DNA from: JALXCG01 sp026991065 [NCBI: Gemmatimonadota bacterium]
Lineage (GTDB): Bacteria; GCA-2686955
Length of the DNA: 14,288 nucleotides
Direction of reading: 5' to 3'
NCBI GenBank assembly: GCA_026991065.1
Contig: JALXCG010000629.1
Location: 1-14,288 of the forward strand
Shown: positions 1-6,607 of the stretch, piece by piece
Numbering within the stretch: position 1 is the first letter of the stretch
Layout: each line of letters opens with the position of its first letter
Notes under the pieces: model-generated
Database searches by the model: none
The model's input: only the letters and a program-made list of their open reading frames with translations
Told to the model about the DNA's origin: nothing
Made by a program: the position numbers and the translations under genes

Positions 1-98
1 GCGTCACGGCAAGCACCGAGGCCCGTGGTGAGGGCCAGGAGCAGAGAGAGAATGGCGTGCCGGAGGCGGCGTGACGCACGGCGAACGGGGAGGATCAT
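1..98 (-). CDS. Partial lipoprotein N-terminus, gene runs off the left edge
   Basis: Reading the minus strand from the ATG at 98 gives an open frame to the window edge, 32 codons. The peptide has a basic N-region (MILPVRRASRRLRHA), a hydrophobic core (ILSLLLALTTG) and a lipobox LGAC near residues 26-29. This is the classical type II (Spase II) lipoprotein signal: the cysteine would be lipidated and the mature protein anchored in the membrane. Nothing of the mature domain is visible, so function is unknown. It would be transcribed divergently from the M3 peptidase. No good Shine-Dalgarno sequence precedes the ATG, so the gene call rests only on the signal-peptide pattern. Confidence 0.45.
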   Translation of the reverse strand, partial: MILPVRRASRRLRHAILSLLLALTTGLGACRD

Positions 99-237
99 GG
101 CAAGTCGGGGAAAAGTGTGAGATTATGCAGGATCGAAAGGACTCCAGCCGGGACCCGGATATTCTACCTGTTTGCGGTGACGATTGCGCCGGCCGAGCCC
201 TTGGACTGTTCTGTTCACCATCTTCTTCGGATCATCG

Positions 238-2274
238 ATGGACTCGCACGATCTCAATCCGCTTCTGACTGAATCCACACTGCCTTTTGGCGCCTTGCGC
301 TTCGATCTGTTTCGCACCGAGCATTTTCAGCCGGCGCTGGAAGAGGCGATCGCCAACGCAGAGAAGTTGCTGGATGCCGTAGCGGCTGAAACAGCCGCAC
401 CCAGCTTCGAGAATTGCATTCTGGCGATCGAGGAAGCGACTGCCGGCGTCGGCGAGGTTCTCAGCATCTACCATGGACTGAGCGCCATTCACGCGGATGA
501 GGAGTTCCGGGCCCTGGCCCAGGAGATCGGTCCCAAGGCGTCGGCCTTCTTTGATCGCCTGGCCCACGATCCGGTGGTTTTCGAGCGTGTGCGCCAAGTG
601 TATGCACAGAAAGAGCAACTGGGGCCGCAGGAGCGCCGCGTCACGGAACTTGCATACCGCAGTTTTGTCCGCAATGGAGCGTTGCTGGACGCTGCCGGGA
701 AGAAGCGCTTCAGCGAACTCAGCGCCAAGCTCTCGCAGCTTTCGCCGAGTTTTTCCGACAATGTGCTGAAGTCGAAAAACAGCTTTTTCTACCACACGGC
801 CGATCCGGCCGAGGTCGCCGGGCTGCCGGAAACCGCGCTCAAGGCGGCGCGTCACGCGGCGAAGGAGCATGGCTTCGAAGATGGCTGGGGCTTCACCTTG
901 CAGGAGCCGAGTTTCGGTCCGGTCATGGAATATGCAGACCATCGGCCACTGCGAGAGAAGCTTTTTCGGGCCCGGGGCGCGGTGGCTTTTGGCGATGAGT
1001 TTGACAATTGTGAGAATGTGCGCCAGATCGCCGCGCTCACCTTTGAGATGGTGCAGCTTCTTGGCTACAAGAGCTACGCGGCTTTCGCGCTGGAGGAGCG
1101 CATGGCAGCCACGCCCGAGCGAGTCGAGGCCTTCATGGAGCGCATGCGGAGCGCTGCCTCACGGGTGGTGGACAAAGAGTTACAGGCGGAGAAGGAGTTC
1201 GCGCAGCGGGTCGATGGCGTGACCGATTTGCAGCGCTGGGACTCGACCTACTATGGGCGCCGGCTGAAAGAGGAGACTTTGGCCCTTGATGAAGAGCAGT
1301 TGCGCCCCTATTTCCGTGTGGAGAATGTGGTTGAAGGTGTTTTCGAAGTTGCCAGGCGATTGTATGGATTGAAGTTCGAGCGTCAGGATTCGCTCCCGCT
1401 CTACCACTCGGATGTATCGGTTTACCGCGTCGACGACGAGGATGGAAGCTATCTGGGATTGCTCTATCTCGATCTGCATCCGCGCAAGACCAAGAGCGGT
1501 GGTGCCTTTACCGGGCGTTGGCGCGATCAGGGCTTGCGCAAGGGCCGCATGCAGCGGCCACATGTCTACATTGTCGCCAATTTTACCCCCTCCACGCCGG
1601 ATCACCCCTCGCTGCTCTCGTTGGAGGAGGTGCGCACGCTTTTTCATGAGTTTGGTCATGCCCTGCATGCTCTCCTCTCTCAGTCCAAGTACGCGGCGCT
1701 GGCGGGGCCGGATGTCTACTGGGACTTTGTCGAATTGCCGTCGCAGATCATGGAGAATTGGGTGGTCGAGAAGGAGGCATTGGAGCTTTTTGCTTACCAC
1801 CATGAAAGCGGAGCACCCGTGCCGCTCGAACTGATCGACAAAGTGAAAGCGGCGCGCAAGTTTGAAGCGGGGATGGATTGCATGAACCGGCTGCAGTTTG
1901 AATACCTGGACTGGGCCTGGTTTGGCGGAGATCCGCGCGGCGTGACCGATGTGGCCGAGTATGAACGGCGCGCGGTGGAAAAAGTGGCGCTTTTCCCGGC
2001 GGTGGAGGGACGCTGCCTCTCGACCTCTTTTGACCACATCTTTGGTGGGGGCTATGCCGCCGGCTATTACTCCTATCGCTGGGCGGAGGTGCTGGATGCC
2101 GACGCCTTCGAACTGTTCAAGGAGCGCGGCATTTTCAACCGCGAAGTGGCGACGGCGTTCCGGCGGGAGGTCCTGGAGCGGGGCAACCAGGCCGAGCCGA
2201 TGGAACTCTTCAAGCGTTTCCGGGGTCGTGAACCGGATCCCGACGCGCTGCTGCGCCGCATGGGGTTGGCGTGA
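238..2274 (+). CDS. M3 family zinc oligopeptidase (oligopeptidase A / peptidyl-dipeptidase Dcp-like)
   Basis: A complete 678-residue protein, close to the roughly 680 residues usual for bacterial M3A peptidases. It carries the zinc motif HEFGH at residues 470-474 (two His ligands and the catalytic Glu) and the third ligand Glu499 in FVELPSQIMENW, 29 residues after the first His as in the family. Other family blocks are LYLDLHPRKTKSGGAF before the active site and GGGYAAGYYSYRWAEVLDADAF near the C-terminus, whose Tyr residues normally contact substrate. Members are cytoplasmic and cut short peptides, for example from protein turnover or released signal peptides. The ATG at 238 is chosen because the family domain starts just after it. 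An in-frame TTG at 184 would add 18 hydrophobic residues with no convincing ribosome site. The site before 238 is also weak (CGGA). Dcp and oligopeptidase A cannot be separated by eye. Confidence 0.93.
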   Translation: MDSHDLNPLLTESTLPFGALRFDLFRTEHFQPALEEAIANAEKLLDAVAAETAAPSFENCILAIEEATAGVGEVLSIYHGLSAIHADEEFRALAQEIGPKASAFFDRLAHDPVVFERVRQVYAQKEQLGPQERRVTELAYRSFVRNGALLDAAGKKRFSELSAKLSQLSPSFSDNVLKSKNSFFYHTADPAEVAGLPETALKAARHAAKEHGFEDGWGFTLQEPSFGPVMEYADHRPLREKLFRARGAVAFGDEFDNCENVRQIAALTFEMVQLLGYKSYAAFALEERMAATPERVEAFMERMRSAASRVVDKELQAEKEFAQRVDGVTDLQRWDSTYYGRRLKEETLALDEEQLRPYFRVENVVEGVFEVARRLYGLKFERQDSLPLYHSDVSVYRVDDEDGSYLGLLYLDLHPRKTKSGGAFTGRWRDQGLRKGRMQRPHVYIVANFTPSTPDHPSLLSLEEVRTLFHEFGHALHALLSQSKYAALAGPDVYWDFVELPSQIMENWVVEKEALELFAYHHESGAPVPLELIDKVKAARKFEAGMDCMNRLQFEYLDWAWFGGDPRGVTDVAEYERRAVEKVALFPAVEGRCLSTSFDHIFGGGYAAGYYSYRWAEVLDADAFELFKERGIFNREVATAFRREVLERGNQAEPMELFKRFRGREPDPDALLRRMGLA

Positions 2275-2275
2275 G

Positions 2276-2644
2276 TCAGCTTTTCAGCGCTTGCTGAACA
2301 GCGCCGGAGAGTTCCGCTGCGCGTACCGGTTTTTGCAAGGCATCAAGCGCACCGAAAGCACGTGCCATGCGCAGATACTCGAAGCCGAGGTCCTGGCCGC
2401 CGCCGGAGATCGCAATGATGCGAGCGTGCGGATCGGCGGCGCGGATCTTCTGGATCGATTCCAGCCCCTCCTGCTCCGGCATGACCAGGTCCATGAGCAC
2501 CAGGTCGAAATCGCCCGCTTGGTAGAGTTCCGAGCCACGTTTGCCGTTTTCCGCTTCAGTGATGCTGTGGCCGTCACGCTCGAGAATCCTACGAAAGACA
2601 GAACGAACTTCGGGATCATCATCCACAATCAAAATTCTAGGCAC
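2276..2644 (-). CDS. Single-domain response regulator (CheY-like receiver)
   Basis: A 122-residue stand-alone receiver domain with no output domain. It shows the acidic pocket D8-D9-D10 (ILIVDDDPEVR), the phosphoacceptor Asp52 in LVLMDLVMPEQEG, Ser80 at the Thr/Ser switch position (IIAISGGG) and Lys105 in ALQKPVRAAEL. It therefore looks competent for phosphotransfer from a histidine kinase, but no kinase is nearby, so it is an orphan. The start is taken as GTG at 2644, directly before the first beta strand, with GGGGTAAGG upstream. A start at ATG 2749 would add 35 residues unlike any receiver N-terminus. Its stop lies one base from the stop of the convergent M3 peptidase. The DLGFEYLRMARAFGALDAL stretch places it in a group common in GC-rich environmental bacteria. 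The output partner is unknown. Confidence 0.85.
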   Translation of the reverse strand: MPRILIVDDDPEVRSVFRRILERDGHSITEAENGKRGSELYQAGDFDLVLMDLVMPEQEGLESIQKIRAADPHARIIAISGGGQDLGFEYLRMARAFGALDALQKPVRAAELSGAVQQALKS

Positions 2645-2773
2645 GCACCTTACCCCGCGAATCGATATCCACGAACAAGTTCCTGCCACCGCAAGAACCC
2701 CACAAGAGAAAACTAGGCAATCGGTGAGCGGGTTTCCAGCAAGAAACATCGCTCCGGCCGGATTCAGGGAGAT

Positions 2774-4270
2774 TTACCCTGGGGTGGCAGGCCGCCCCTT
2801 GAGGTACGCATCGGCCGCGGCTGCCAGGCCTGGCCGGCTATTGGTGACGCTACCCTCCACCACCTGTTCCAGAAGGTGGGCCTGGAGGCGCCCGATCTCG
2901 CGGCCGCGCAGGCCGTAGCGTTGCATGAGTTCGCCGCCGGAAAGCGCCAGATCATGGGGCGTGGCCGGAAGGTCGGCGCGAATCTCCAGGAGCTTGGCGG
3001 CGAGGGCGTCGATCTCTTCGTCTTCGGAGCCGGCGGCGTGGGCCGCGCGGTCGGCGCGGTGGAGAAGAAGCAACCGCTCCAGGCGTTCGCGCCCATCTCC
3101 CAAGCGCGCCAGCAGTCGCCGCAGAGCCCGCGGCGATGAATCCGCGCGCAGGTAGACCAGGTGGTTATGAATCAGCGCGCGGACCTCGGTCTCGCCGTTG
3201 TGAGGGAAGGAGGGAGCGGCGGTGATCCGCAGGCGCTGCATGAGCGTGGCCGCCATCCTGGCGCCGACTTCGGCGTGCCCATAGAAATGACCGTGAATCT
3301 TCCCGTCCGCCCCCATCGACTCGCTGTAGCAGTAGGGCTTGGCGATGTCGTGGAGGAGCGCGGCGAGCCGCACGATCACATCGTCGGTGCGCCGGGCGGC
3401 TTCATCGACTGTGAGCAGCACATGCTCATCCACCGGCAGGTGGTGGTGGCGACTGCGCTGGTCGAAGCCGATCGAGGGGAGAAACTCCGGTAGGATCCGG
3501 CCCATGGCGCCGGTGGCGATGAGCAGGCGCAGGCCGATCGAAGGGGTTTCGGCGCGGGCCAGGAGCTTGACCAGTTCCTCGGCCACGCGCTCGCGGCTCA
3601 CGTTTTCCAGAAGATCGACGCAGGCGGCCATGCCGCGCTCGGTGGCGGCGTCGACCGTCAACTGAAAACGGGCGGCCGCGCCGGCGCCGCGGAGAATGCG
3701 CAGTGGATCTTCGCGGAAGCGCGTCGCGGGGTCGCCGACCGCGCGCAGGAGGCGGGCGTTCAGGTCCGCGCGGCCCCCATGGGGGTCGATCCAGCGGCCG
3801 CCGGGGAGTTCCACCGCCATGGCATTGATCGTGAAGTCTCGGCGGCGCAGGTCATCTTCGATGGTGAGAGCGGGGTTGGTATGAATGCGAAAGTCACGGT
3901 GGCCGGGACCGGTGGAGTGCTCCGAACGCGGCAGGGCGACATCGATTGCAGTGGCGGCGCGCGGCGGCGGCGAGCCCGGGGCGGCGGCGGAGGTTGTCGG
4001 CCGCTTCCCGCGGCGCGGGTGCGGGCACCATTTGAAGACCGCGAATGTCGCGCCTACGCGATTCACCTTTCCATGCGCCGCCAGCACCTCGTGCAGTTGC
4101 TCCTCCGCGACTCCGGCGACCACATAGTCCAAGTCGGCCGTTGCGGTGTCGCGACCGCGGAGCAGATCGCGCACCGCTCCACCGACGACATAGATCCTGG
4201 CACCCTGGGCGCGGAGCGGCGCGATCCACGAAGGCGCGAGCCACGCCGCCGGAAGTGGGAACTCACTCAT
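2774..4270 (-). CDS. cca: CCA-adding tRNA nucleotidyltransferase (class II) with HD domain
   Basis: A 498-residue protein. It has the class II nucleotidyltransferase signature GGAVRD (30-35), metal-binding D46-x-D48 in ADLDYVV, a third carboxylate D110 in IDVALPR, RRDFTINAMA (143-152) and EDPLRILRG (187-195). These are hallmarks of the enzyme that builds or repairs the 3' CCA end of tRNA from CTP and ATP in the cytoplasm. The C-terminal half holds an HD phosphohydrolase domain with ALLHDIAKP (H307-D308) and further His at HGHFYGHAEVG, as in the HD-fused CCA enzymes. A Pro/Arg/Ala-rich insert lies at about residues 83-107, between TFAVFKW and the IDVALPR strand. The ATG overlaps the stop of the upstream HD-domain gene by 4 bp (ATGA), implying translational coupling. 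Poly(A) polymerase or a partial CC- or A-adding specificity is a less likely alternative. Confidence 0.9.
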   Translation of the reverse strand: MSEFPLPAAWLAPSWIAPLRAQGARIYVVGGAVRDLLRGRDTATADLDYVVAGVAEEQLHEVLAAHGKVNRVGATFAVFKWCPHPRRGKRPTTSAAAPGSPPPRAATAIDVALPRSEHSTGPGHRDFRIHTNPALTIEDDLRRRDFTINAMAVELPGGRWIDPHGGRADLNARLLRAVGDPATRFREDPLRILRGAGAAARFQLTVDAATERGMAACVDLLENVSRERVAEELVKLLARAETPSIGLRLLIATGAMGRILPEFLPSIGFDQRSRHHHLPVDEHVLLTVDEAARRTDDVIVRLAALLHDIAKPYCYSESMGADGKIHGHFYGHAEVGARMAATLMQRLRITAAPSFPHNGETEVRALIHNHLVYLRADSSPRALRRLLARLGDGRERLERLLLLHRADRAAHAAGSEDEEIDALAAKLLEIRADLPATPHDLALSGGELMQRYGLRGREIGRLQAHLLEQVVEGSVTNSRPGLAAAADAYLKGRPATPG

Positions 4271-4824
4271 GCAGAGGGTACGAGCCCCTTGACCAGCGGC
4301 TCGTAGGTCATGAAGTCAGCGTGGTGTACGACATAGGCTTCGGGCGTGCGCTTGACCAGATTGCCTTCGCCGGCATGGGTGGCGATGATGTGGCAGACCG
4401 CATCCGGGACACCACACTCCTGTGCCAGCCCGACCCCGGTGAAGGGGTGACGCAGGTACTGGCCGCGTAGCGATTGGCGCAACTCACCATCGACCCGCTC
4501 ATATTCCAGGAGCTTGCCGACATCCGCCAGAATGGCGCCGGCAATGAGCGTATCGCGATCCAGTGGCATGGCGGTGCCCATGAAGGCCTCAATCTTTTTC
4601 GCCGACTCCATGGCCAAATGAACCACCAGGCGCTTGTGCGCCAGGAACGAGACCGAGCAATTCGGTACATGCAGAGTGAAAGGCATCTGATTCAGATCAC
4701 TCGGCGTCAGCGGGCTGCGGGCGAATGCCAGGCGCCAGGTGGCCAGGGTTTGGGCGCGCAGATCCTCATTGTCGATCCACTCGATTTCCGGCCAGATCTC
4801 AAGGATTTCAGCGTCGGTCACCAT
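4267..4824 (-). CDS. HD-domain protein with altered HD motif, coupled to cca
   Basis: A 185-residue protein with an HD-superfamily helical core: HKRLVVHLAMESAKKI (His63, His69), LIAGAILADVGKLLEYE (98-109), RHPF (His126), IIATHAGEG (His150) and VVHHADF (His167, His168, Asp170). The usual HD pair reads AD here (Ala100-Asp101), so one metal-binding His is replaced. It may be a family variant with metal held by the other His and Asp residues, or a loss of catalysis. HD proteins of this type act on phosphate esters, often nucleotides; the substrate here is unknown. The start at ATG 4824 has a clear ribosome site, GGAG, seven bases upstream. The reading frame continues open further upstream but is not protein-like. 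The stop overlaps the cca start (ATGA), so the two are probably one transcript. A paired role in tRNA or nucleotide metabolism is inference from position only. Confidence 0.78.
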   Translation of the reverse strand: MVTDAEILEIWPEIEWIDNEDLRAQTLATWRLAFARSPLTPSDLNQMPFTLHVPNCSVSFLAHKRLVVHLAMESAKKIEAFMGTAMPLDRDTLIAGAILADVGKLLEYERVDGELRQSLRGQYLRHPFTGVGLAQECGVPDAVCHIIATHAGEGNLVKRTPEAYVVHHADFMTYEPLVKGLVPSA

Positions 4825-4937
4825 GGCTCTACTCCATCGATTGGCAAGATCTGTGAAGAGTGAAAAACAAAAATAATAGCGTAGCTTGGCGGCAGAATAG
4901 CGATCTTCTTTTGTGGTTTCGACCCTGACCTTCGGGG

Positions 4938-4955
4938 TTCGGTTATTTTGCCGAA
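4938..4955. promoter_or_regulatory. Palindromic operator-like site 1
   Basis: TTCGGTTATTTTGCCGAA. With its flanking bases the arms extend to GGTTCGG / CCGAACC, a 7-bp inverted repeat. It starts exactly 29 bp before site 2. The AT-rich six-base centre and GC-rich half-sites are typical of binding sites for dimeric helix-turn-helix regulators. It sits nearer to the HD-domain gene than the other copies. Confidence 0.75.
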
Positions 4956-4966
4956 CCATCTCTCGA

Positions 4967-4984
4967 TTCGGTATTTTTGCCGAA
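4967..4984. promoter_or_regulatory. Palindromic operator-like site 2
   Basis: TTCGGTATTTTTGCCGAA, the same half-sites and the same 6-bp AT-rich centre as site 1, separated from it by 11 bp (29 bp start to start). It lies 35 bp upstream of the presumed -35 box of satD, so site 1 plus site 2 form a distal pair relative to that promoter. Confidence 0.75.
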
Positions 4985-5018
4985 ATATACAGGTCCCGAA
5001 AAGAGTTCTTGCAACCGG

Positions 5019-5046
5019 TTGACGGCTGCTCTGCATTCGGTAACAT
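5019..5046 (+). promoter_or_regulatory. Putative satD promoter, likely giving a leaderless mRNA
   Basis: TTGACG at 5019-5024 matches five of six bases of the sigma70 -35 box. TAACAT at 5041-5046, after a 16-bp spacer, matches four of six of the -10 box. Transcription would begin around 5053-5056, at or next to the satD ATG at 5056, and no Shine-Dalgarno sequence precedes that ATG. The -10 box lies inside operator site 3, so a bound regulator would block the promoter. Boxes were found by eye only. Confidence 0.45.
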
Positions 5047-5053
5047 TACCGAA
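5036..5053. promoter_or_regulatory. Palindromic operator-like site 3, overlapping the satD -10 box
   Basis: TTCGGTAACATTACCGAA. Including one flanking base on each side it is the most symmetric copy: 9-bp arms ATTCGGTAA / TTACCGAAT around a two-base centre. It covers the putative -10 box and ends two bases before the satD start codon. That position would give direct repression. Confidence 0.75.
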
Positions 5054-5055
5054 TC

Positions 5056-5727
5056 ATGAGCGAATTCGGCAATTTTACCGATCATCACTATTTGGCCCTG
5101 ATTGGTGATCTCCGGGGCTCGCGGGACCTGCCGCGCCGCGCCGCGGTGCAGGAGCAACTGGAGGCGGCCATGGAGAGCCTCAACCGCGAACTCCCGGCCG
5201 GGCAACTGGCCGCCGGTTTCGCCATTTCGCTGGGAGATGAGTTTCAGGGGTTGCTCAGTGACCCGGCCGCACTGCCGCTGCTCCTTGCCCGTCTCGATGC
5301 ACTCCTGCCGGGGCTCGCCATTCGCTACGGCGTGGGCTGGGGCACCATCACCACCACCCCGCGGCCCCTTGCGGTGAGCATGGACGGCCCTGCCTTTCAT
5401 CGTGCCCGCAGCGCCATTGAAGCGGGCAAGCGGAGTGGCCGCTGGGTCACGGTGAGTGGCTTTGGGGAGGTCGGCGATGACCTGCTCAACGCCCTCTTTC
5501 GCCTGATGGGGGTGCTGCGCGGCGGCTGGTCGGAGAAACAAGCGGAGACGGTGAGCTTGGTGCGTCGACTCGGCACGCAAAAAGCGGTGGCGGAGGCTCG
5601 CGCGGTGGCGCCGTCGACCGTCAGCGAAGCGCTCGCCGCCGCCTATTTCGAGCCGCTGCAGGAAGCGGAAAACGCCATCGCCGAATTTCTTCGCCACCAT
5701 TTTTCGCGGACACCCGATGTGGATTGA
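5056..5727 (+). CDS. satD: SatD family protein with C-terminal helix-turn-helix-like segment
   Basis: A 223-residue protein of the SatD family. Seen features: YLALIGDLRGSRDLPRR at the N-terminus (12-28), LGDEFQGLL (59-67), IRYGVGWGTITT (89-100) and MDGPAFHRARSAIEAGKRSGRW (109-130). The family is named after a gene in the streptococcal sat (acid-tolerance) locus, and its biochemical activity is not established as far as I know. Residues about 174-193 (TQKAVAEARAVAPSTVSEAL) look like a helix-turn-helix, which would let the protein bind DNA, plausibly the palindromes around its own promoter. The start at ATG 5056 has no Shine-Dalgarno sequence and may be leaderless. Codons 4-9 themselves form operator site 4. 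The 3' end overlaps the DUF3307 gene by 11 bp, so the two are co-expressed. Function as an autoregulator is inference. Confidence 0.85.
   Translation: MSEFGNFTDHHYLALIGDLRGSRDLPRRAAVQEQLEAAMESLNRELPAGQLAAGFAISLGDEFQGLLSDPAALPLLLARLDALLPGLAIRYGVGWGTITTTPRPLAVSMDGPAFHRARSAIEAGKRSGRWVTVSGFGEVGDDLLNALFRLMGVLRGGWSEKQAETVSLVRRLGTQKAVAEARAVAPSTVSEALAAAYFEPLQEAENAIAEFLRHHFSRTPDVD
5065..5082. promoter_or_regulatory. Palindromic operator-like site 4, inside the satD coding start
   Basis: TTCGGCAATTTTACCGAT, one base off the palindrome at its last position. It is exactly codons 4-9 of satD (Phe-Gly-Asn-Phe-Thr-Asp) and starts 29 bp after site 3, repeating the site 1 to site 2 spacing. A site in early coding sequence fits a roadblock or cooperative repressor arrangement. 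Confidence 0.65.
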
Positions 5728-6607
5728 TACCCCCGCCGCTCAGCTTCTCGCCCTGCTCATCGTCGGACACCTGCTGGGCGACTTTCTTCTGCAGGGCGCC
5801 GCTATGGCGCGTCTGAAGGGGCGCCGGGTGCGCGTTCTGGCGGCCCATGGCGGGCGCGTGGCGCTGGCCCAACTGCTGCTGGCCTGGCCCTTTGTGGATC
5901 TTCGGCTGGTGCTGGGCGTGCTGTTGCTGGCGCTGCTCCACTCTCTGGTGGATCGCGGCAGGATAGCGATCCAGCGCCGGGCCCTGCTGACCGCCTACCG
6001 GGCGGCCCGCTCCACCCCGAAGGCCACCCGCCGTCCCGGCGACCGCTGTTCTCACCGCTCCCGCGCGACTGCCGCCTGCGCGCCCGCCCGATTGCGCCTG
6101 TTCTTCGCCGAGCAGGCACTGCATCTGCTGCTGCTCTGCGGCCTCTGGCAGCTTTGGCTGCGCAGCGCCGGTCACCCGCCGGCAGCGGTCTGGCCGGTTG
6201 CCGCCACCACCCTGCGCACCTACACCGCCGCCGCCCTGGTCGTGGGAGGCTACATCGTCAACGGCGCCGCCGCCGTGGTCGTGGTGCGGGGCATTCTGGC
6301 CCGCTTCGCCGACCTCTGGGAGCCCTCGGATGACGCAGCCGGTCGTGCGTCACGGGTTTCCCGCAATGCGATGGGACGCGTCATCGGTGTGCTCGAGCGG
6401 CAGATTGTCTACACCCTGATTCTGCTCGGTCAGTGGGGGGCGCTGGGGCTGGTCCTGGCAGCCAAGTCGGTCGCCCGCTACCCCGAGATGAAGCAGCGCC
6501 ACTTTGCCGACTACTACCTGATCGGTACACTGGCGAGCCTCAGCGTGGCGCTCGCCAGCGGGGTGGTCGTGGCGCTGGCGCTCGGCCGGTTGAAACTCCC
6601 GGGTTAG
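5717..6607 (+). CDS. DUF3307 domain integral membrane protein
   Basis: A 296-residue hydrophobic protein. The N-terminus holds the DUF3307 signature GHLLGDFLLQ (17-26) within the first membrane segment, then HSLVDRGRIAIQRR (75-88) and FFAEQALHLLLL (129-140). Likely membrane segments lie at about residues 6-26, 52-78, 129-148, 163-190, 229-250 and 269-290, with a very basic loop at 95-127. The C-terminal half (GRVIGVLERQIVYTLILLGQW, then ARYPEMKQRHFADYYLIG) is the part usually attached in longer DUF3307 proteins. Function is unknown. Repeated His/Asp residues at the membrane face (His18, Asp22, His75, Asp79) hint at metal or proton chemistry, which is inference. ATG 5717 overlaps the satD end by 11 bp. 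The TAG stop is formed by the end of the 167-bp inverted-repeat element. Confidence 0.85.
   Translation: MWIDTPAAQLLALLIVGHLLGDFLLQGAAMARLKGRRVRVLAAHGGRVALAQLLLAWPFVDLRLVLGVLLLALLHSLVDRGRIAIQRRALLTAYRAARSTPKATRRPGDRCSHRSRATAACAPARLRLFFAEQALHLLLLCGLWQLWLRSAGHPPAAVWPVAATTLRTYTAAALVVGGYIVNGAAAVVVVRGILARFADLWEPSDDAAGRASRVSRNAMGRVIGVLERQIVYTLILLGQWGALGLVLAAKSVARYPEMKQRHFADYYLIGTLASLSVALASGVVVALALGRLKLPG

Larger units (their letters stand above)
4825..5055. promoter_or_regulatory. Divergent control region between the HD-cca and satD-DUF3307 units
   Basis: This intergenic stretch separates two divergently transcribed units. It is AT-richer than its surroundings, and its right half carries three of the four TTCGGY-N6-RCCGAW palindromes, the fourth lying just inside satD. 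On the plus strand a promoter-like pair lies at 5019-5046. On the minus strand TATTAT at 4878-4873 could serve as a -10 for the HD gene, but no matching -35 is visible. The layout suggests one regulator acting on both sides, which is inference. Confidence 0.6.

Noticed and set aside
2660-2720. Sigma54-like promoter upstream of the response regulator (TTGTGGGGTTCTTGC on the minus strand)
   Set aside because: The -24 GG is not in the right place (TTG instead of TGG); the match is too poor.
2645-2749. ATG at 2749 as the start of the response regulator
   Set aside because: It adds 35 residues not seen in receiver domains, and the first beta strand begins right after GTG 2644.
4938-5082. The TTCGG repeats as a CRISPR array
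   Set aside because: The repeats are 18-bp palindromes with 11-bp gaps and one 51-bp gap, not long identical repeats with uniform spacers, and there are no cas genes.
4825-5700. Upstream extension of the HD-domain reading frame to 477 codons
   Set aside because: The extra part is antisense to satD and crosses the palindromic control region, while ATG 4824 has a good ribosome site and begins the homologous domain.
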